In this document: in pieces, positions 60,454-64,000 of the stretch
Position numbering within the stretch: the stretch's first letter is position 1
Layout of the letters: each line of letters opens with the position of its first letter
Assembly: GCA_017525855.1 (NCBI GenBank)
Contig: JAFXSE010000118.1
Coordinates: forward strand, 186,001 to 250,000
Source of the DNA: Bacilli bacterium
GTDB lineage: Bacteria; Bacillota; Bacilli; RF39; UBA660
Reading direction: 5' to 3'
DNA: 64,000 bases
Translations under genes and position numbers: made by a program
Notes under the pieces: model-generated
The model's database searches: none
Told to the model about the DNA's origin: nothing
The model's input: the letters and a program-made list of their open reading frames with translations, nothing else

Positions 60454-62838
60454 TTAAAGAATTTCATATTCTTCATCATTAATATCTTTCCATTTCCAGT
60501 TTTCTATGATATCCATATCAACACCATAATTTTTAATATATTCTTTATGTTCAATCAATTTATTAAGACAATCCTGATATACTGCACCACCTCTACTTCC
60601 CAATTTATCTAAATACTTAAGAGCATCCATTACTAAATGAAATCTATCAATATGATTTTGAACTCTCATATCAAATGGTGTAGTAATTGTACCCTCTTCT
60701 ATATAACCATGAACATGAATATTATTGTTATGTCTTCGATGAACAAGTTCATGAATAACTGATGGATAACCATGAAAATTAAATATAATTGGTTTATCTT
60801 TAGTAAATAACATATCATAACTTAAATCATCCATACCATGAGGATGTTCAGTATTTGACTGTAACTTCATTAAATCAACAACATTTATAGTTCTAATTCT
60901 TAAATTAGGAAATTCCTTGTGTAAAATTGACACAGCAGCCAAAGTTTCAAGTGTTGGAGTATCACCACAGCAAGCCATAACAATATCAGGTTCATATCCT
61001 TTATCATTACTAGCCCAATCCCAAATACTAATTCCTAAAGTACAGTGCTTTATAGCCTCTTCCATACTTAACCACTGAAATCTTGGATGTTTAGACGCAA
61101 CAATTGCATTAATGTAATTACGACTTTTTATGCAATGATCAAAGCAAGATAATAAACAATTAGCATCAGGTGGTAAATAAATACGAGTTATATCTGCCTT
61201 TTTAGTTATTAAATGATTTAAAAAGCCAGGATCTTGATGAGTAAAACCATTATGATCTTGTTGCCAAATATGAGAAGTTAAAACATAATTTAACGATGCT
61301 ATTTCCTCTCTCCAAGGAAGTTCATGACAAACTTTTAACCACTTAGCATGCTGACTAACCATTGAATCAACTACTCTAATAAAAGCTTCATAGCAGTGAA
61401 AGAAGCCATGCCTTCCAGTAAGTAAATAACCTTCTAACCACCCTTCACATAAATGTTCAGAAAGATATGCATCCATTACTCTTCCACTATTAGAAAGATA
61501 TTCATCTGTTTCTAAAATATCACATTCCCATTGTCTATTTGTAGAATTAAATACATAATTAAGTCTATTAGATAAAGCTTCATCAGGTCCAAATATTCTA
61601 AAATTATTATTATTTTCATTTAGTTTAACCACTTCTTCAACATATTTACCCAACTGCATCATATCTTGAGCTAAAACACTACCATGCTCTTTTACTTTGA
61701 CTTCAAATTTTTCAAAATCTGGCGTTCTTAGGTTTTTAAGAAGTTTTCCCCCATTTGCATGTGGATTTGCCCCCATACGCCTATCACCCACTGGTGTAAA
61801 GTTCTTAATATCAGGAAGAATTCTACCATTATCATCAAATAATTCTTCAGGATGATAGCTTCTTAACCAATCCTCAAGTATTCTTAAATTATCAAGATGT
61901 TTTTCATCTATTTGTATAGGTACCTGATGAGATCTAAAACTATTTTCAATAGTTTTTCCATCAACTACCTTAGGGCCCGTCCACCCTTTTGGAGTTTCAA
62001 GTATTATCATTGGCCATTTTGGTCTTTTTTCTTCGCCAAAGCTTCTTGCATTATTCCAAATAGTTTTTATAACAGTAATGCATTTATCCATAGTACTAGC
62101 CATTTTTTCATGCATAACAAGAGGATCATCGCCACTTACAATATATGGATCATATCCATATCCCCTAAACAAAGACAACAGTTCATCTCTACTAATTCTA
62201 GCAAGTACTGTAGGATTAGCAATTTTGTACCCATTTAAATGAAGAATTGGAAGTACTGCCCCATCTGTTTTTGGGTTTATAAACTTATTAGAATGCCAGC
62301 TAGTAGCAAGTGCACCAGTTTCTGCCTCACCATCCCCTACAACGCAAGCGGCTATTAAATTAGGATTATCAAACACTGCACCATATGCATGTGCAAGACT
62401 ATAACCCAATTCTCCACCCTCATTAATAGATCCAGGTGTTTCAGGAGCAGCATGTGAAGATATTCCTCCAGGAAAACTAAATTGTTTACAAAGTTTTTTT
62501 AATCCTTCTTCATCTTCCGAAATATTAGGATATATTTCACTATATGTTCCTTCCAAATAAACATTAGTAACACTAGCCTGTCCTCCATGACCAGGTCCTG
62601 ATATATAAATCATATCTAAATCATACTTGTTAATTACTCTATTTAAATGAGTATAGACAAAATTCTGTCCAGGAACAGTTCCCCAATGTCCAACCAGTTT
62701 TTTCTTTATATCAGAAAGAGCTAAAGGCCTTTTCAAAAGTGGATTATCAAGTAAATACATCTGACACACAGATAAATAATTTGCCGCTCTAAAATATCTA
62801 TCGATAACGCTTAATTCTTCTTCTGTAAGTATGTTCAT
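60454..62838 (-). CDS. xfp: Xylulose-5-phosphate/fructose-6-phosphate phosphoketolase
   Basis: 794 residues, thiamine-diphosphate enzyme cleaving xylulose-5-P (and often fructose-6-P) into acetyl phosphate and glyceraldehyde-3-P. Seen: [69 protein letters not shown] and [20 protein letters not shown], with TPP motif GDGEAETG and [10 protein letters not shown]. Its acetyl phosphate can feed Pta or acetate kinase. Uncoupled from neighbours. Confidence 0.97.
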   Translation of the reverse strand: MNILTEEELSVIDRYFRAANYLSVCQMYLLDNPLLKRPLALSDIKKKLVGHWGTVPGQNFVYTHLNRVINKYDLDMIYISGPGHGGQASVTNVYLEGTYSEIYPNISEDEEGLKKLCKQFSFPGGISSHAAPETPGSINEGGELGYSLAHAYGAVFDNPNLIAACVVGDGEAETGALATSWHSNKFINPKTDGAVLPILHLNGYKIANPTVLARISRDELLSLFRGYGYDPYIVSGDDPLVMHEKMASTMDKCITVIKTIWNNARSFGEEKRPKWPMIILETPKGWTGPKVVDGKTIENSFRSHQVPIQIDEKHLDNLRILEDWLRSYHPEELFDDNGRILPDIKNFTPVGDRRMGANPHANGGKLLKNLRTPDFEKFEVKVKEHGSVLAQDMMQLGKYVEEVVKLNENNNNFRIFGPDEALSNRLNYVFNSTNRQWECDILETDEYLSNSGRVMDAYLSEHLCEGWLEGYLLTGRHGFFHCYEAFIRVVDSMVSQHAKWLKVCHELPWREEIASLNYVLTSHIWQQDHNGFTHQDPGFLNHLITKKADITRIYLPPDANCLLSCFDHCIKSRNYINAIVASKHPRFQWLSMEEAIKHCTLGISIWDWASNDKGYEPDIVMACCGDTPTLETLAAVSILHKEFPNLRIRTINVVDLMKLQSNTEHPHGMDDLSYDMLFTKDKPIIFNFHGYPSVIHELVHRRHNNNIHVHGYIEEGTITTPFDMRVQNHIDRFHLVMDALKYLDKLGSRGGAVYQDCLNKLIEHKEYIKNYGVDMDIIENWKWKDINDEEYEIL

Positions 62839-62964
62839 ATAAATTCCCCTTTTTCCCTATTCTATATATATGATAACATAAATTACTATATTTTTCTACA
62901 AAAGAAACAAATAATTTTACACATAATATTTAAAGTTAATGTTATAATAAAAAAGGAGGATTTT

Positions 62965-64000
62965 ATGAAAGAAAAATATATAGATTTATTAGTTAATAAG
63001 TGCCTAAATTTTAGTAAAAGTAATTCACTTTTTATTAGCTGTGACAAAATAAATAAAGATTTTGTAGATAGATTAATAGAAAAAATAGATAAAGAAAAAG
63101 TTAGTAATATTTATATTGATATGGATGATATTTTTCTAAAACACGACAAACTTAAACACATGTCCCTAGATGAAATTGAAAATGATAAATATTTTGACAA
63201 AAGTATTTGGGATGAATATGCCAAAAAAGATGCAGCATTTTTAATGATTGATACTGAATTTCCACATGTAATGGATGATATTGAACCTGAAAAAATTACA
63301 AAAGCAGCTGAGGTAGCTCGCCATTCAAGACCAATATTTAGAAAAAAAGAATCTAACATGGAAATATCTTGGTGTATAGCCGCTGTAGCTAATGAAATCT
63401 GGGCTAAAGATATTTTTAAGGATGATAATAATGCATATCAGAAATTAGAAGAATTAATCTATAAGTGTTGTATGATAGATCAAGAAAACCCAATAGAAAG
63501 TTGGAATAACTATTTAAAAAATTCAGAAGAGCTTGCATATAAACTTAATAATTTAAAGATAGAAAGTCTTCATTATAAGAACAGTTTAGGAACTGATTTA
63601 AATATAGAACTACCTAAAAATGTTATATGGCAAAGCGCTGCTAGTGAAGCAAGTTTTGATTGCATAGTAAATATGCCCACATATGAAATATTTACCTCTC
63701 CTAACTATAAAGGTACAAACGGTATAGTTTATAACGCCCTTCCATTAATGTATGGTGGAAAACTTGTTGATAAGTTTTCAATTGAATTTAAAGATGGGAA
63801 AGCAGTTAATTGGAAAGCAGAAAAAGGGGAAGAAATCTTAAAAGGTATTATTGAAGGAGATGAAAGGAGTTCTTATCTAGGAGAAGTAGCTTTAGTTAAT
63901 CATAACTCTCCTATTTCTAATACCGGTGTTATATTTGGTACAACACTTTTTGATGAAAATGCTTCATGTCACTTAGCTTTAGGAGATGGATTTAGAGAAT
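62965..64000 (+). CDS. Aminopeptidase, M29 family (AmpS/PepS-like), 5' part
   Basis: The frame from ATG 62965 (AAGGAGG seven bases upstream) runs off the right edge; about 345 residues visible. MKEKYIDLLVNKCLNFSKSN, PIFRKKESNMEISWCIAAVA, LHYKNSLGTDLNIELPKNV, NMPTYEIFTSPNYKGTNGIV, YLGEVALVNHNSPISNTGVI and ENASCHLALGDGFRE, matching M29 metallo-aminopeptidases: the Glu in GEV and in the NMPTYEIFTSP region coordinate the two metals. Cytosolic peptide turnover. The metal-binding residues further downstream are outside the window. Confidence 0.9.
   Translation, partial: MKEKYIDLLVNKCLNFSKSNSLFISCDKINKDFVDRLIEKIDKEKVSNIYIDMDDIFLKHDKLKHMSLDEIENDKYFDKSIWDEYAKKDAAFLMIDTEFPHVMDDIEPEKITKAAEVARHSRPIFRKKESNMEISWCIAAVANEIWAKDIFKDDNNAYQKLEELIYKCCMIDQENPIESWNNYLKNSEELAYKLNNLKIESLHYKNSLGTDLNIELPKNVIWQSAASEASFDCIVNMPTYEIFTSPNYKGTNGIVYNALPLMYGGKLVDKFSIEFKDGKAVNWKAEKGEEILKGIIEGDERSSYLGEVALVNHNSPISNTGVIFGTTLFDENASCHLALGDGFRE

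Noticed and set aside
61897..62238. Plus-strand 113-codon open frame inside xfp
   Set aside because: Antisense shadow of a complete phosphoketolase gene, no SD, biased composition.
63111..63359. Minus-strand 82-codon frame
   Set aside because: Antisense to the M29 aminopeptidase coding region.

Overview
This is 64 kb of strongly AT-rich chromosome from a low-GC, endospore-forming member of the Bacillota. The sporulation genes are spoIIGA-sigE, yqfC-yqfD, sspI, a cotJ operon, a YqfQ-like gene, a YjcZ-like gene and a DUF1540 gene. A Bacillus-type helicase loader (dnaB), recO-yqzL-era-cdd-ybeY, GatB/YqeY, the SD/start style GGTGAT-AAA-ATG and a HrcA/CIRCE site point to the Bacilli side, but I cannot name a genus. 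No rRNA, CRISPR array, insertion sequence or prophage was seen. There is one tRNA, tRNA-Arg(TCT). Most genes lie on the minus strand.

Layout. 0-3 kb: end of dnaB, then prepilin peptidase and a PilC/ComGB-like protein. 3-13 kb: tgt, then an accessory island (Nudix, TrpF-HAD fusion, Zn-protease-like protein, DUF1292, YhcG nuclease, broken genes) bounded on one side by comEC and on the other by a decayed second copy of part of comEC; then comEC and comEA. 13-23.3 kb: ftsW/spoVE, def, udp, recO-yqzL-era-cdd-ybeY, a VanZ-like gene, yqfD-yqfC, yqeY, rpsU. 23.4-26.2 kb: an unreported-looking peptide-export locus with two tiny double-glycine-leader peptides, a small membrane protein and a C39-peptidase ABC exporter. 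26-36.8 kb: tRNA-Arg, YgjP-type metallopeptidase, a thioester/Cna-B surface adhesin, sspI, efp, rpmG, two paralogous membrane proteins, a class B PBP, nfo. 36.8-38.7 kb: three pilin-like genes, two of them recent duplicates. 38.7-44.9 kb: GHL10 glycoside hydrolase-like, DUF421, TIGR04086, sigE-spoIIGA, MBL-fold hydrolase, DUF1540, glutamine amidotransferase. 44.9-46.4 kb: glyS behind an unusually short T-box leader. 46.4-54.6 kb: thioredoxin-like membrane protein, thermonuclease, ABC-F, then rluB followed by a ~570-nt gene-free structured region and oapA, which I read as an OLE RNA with its membrane partner. 54.8-64 kb: pta, GGDEF protein, CIRCE-controlled hsp20, cotJ(AB fusion)-cotJC, zinc-ribbon membrane proteins, phosphoketolase, and the start of an M29 aminopeptidase.

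How it fits together. Phosphoketolase plus Pta suggests acetyl-phosphate-forming fermentation. Competence/type IV pilus parts (prepilin peptidase, PilC, pilins, ComEA, ComEC) are spread over several loci. The most interesting regulatory link is an identical 24-bp block just upstream of both comEA and the C39 exporter, which suggests that the two-peptide bacteriocin-like locus and DNA uptake share a promoter type.
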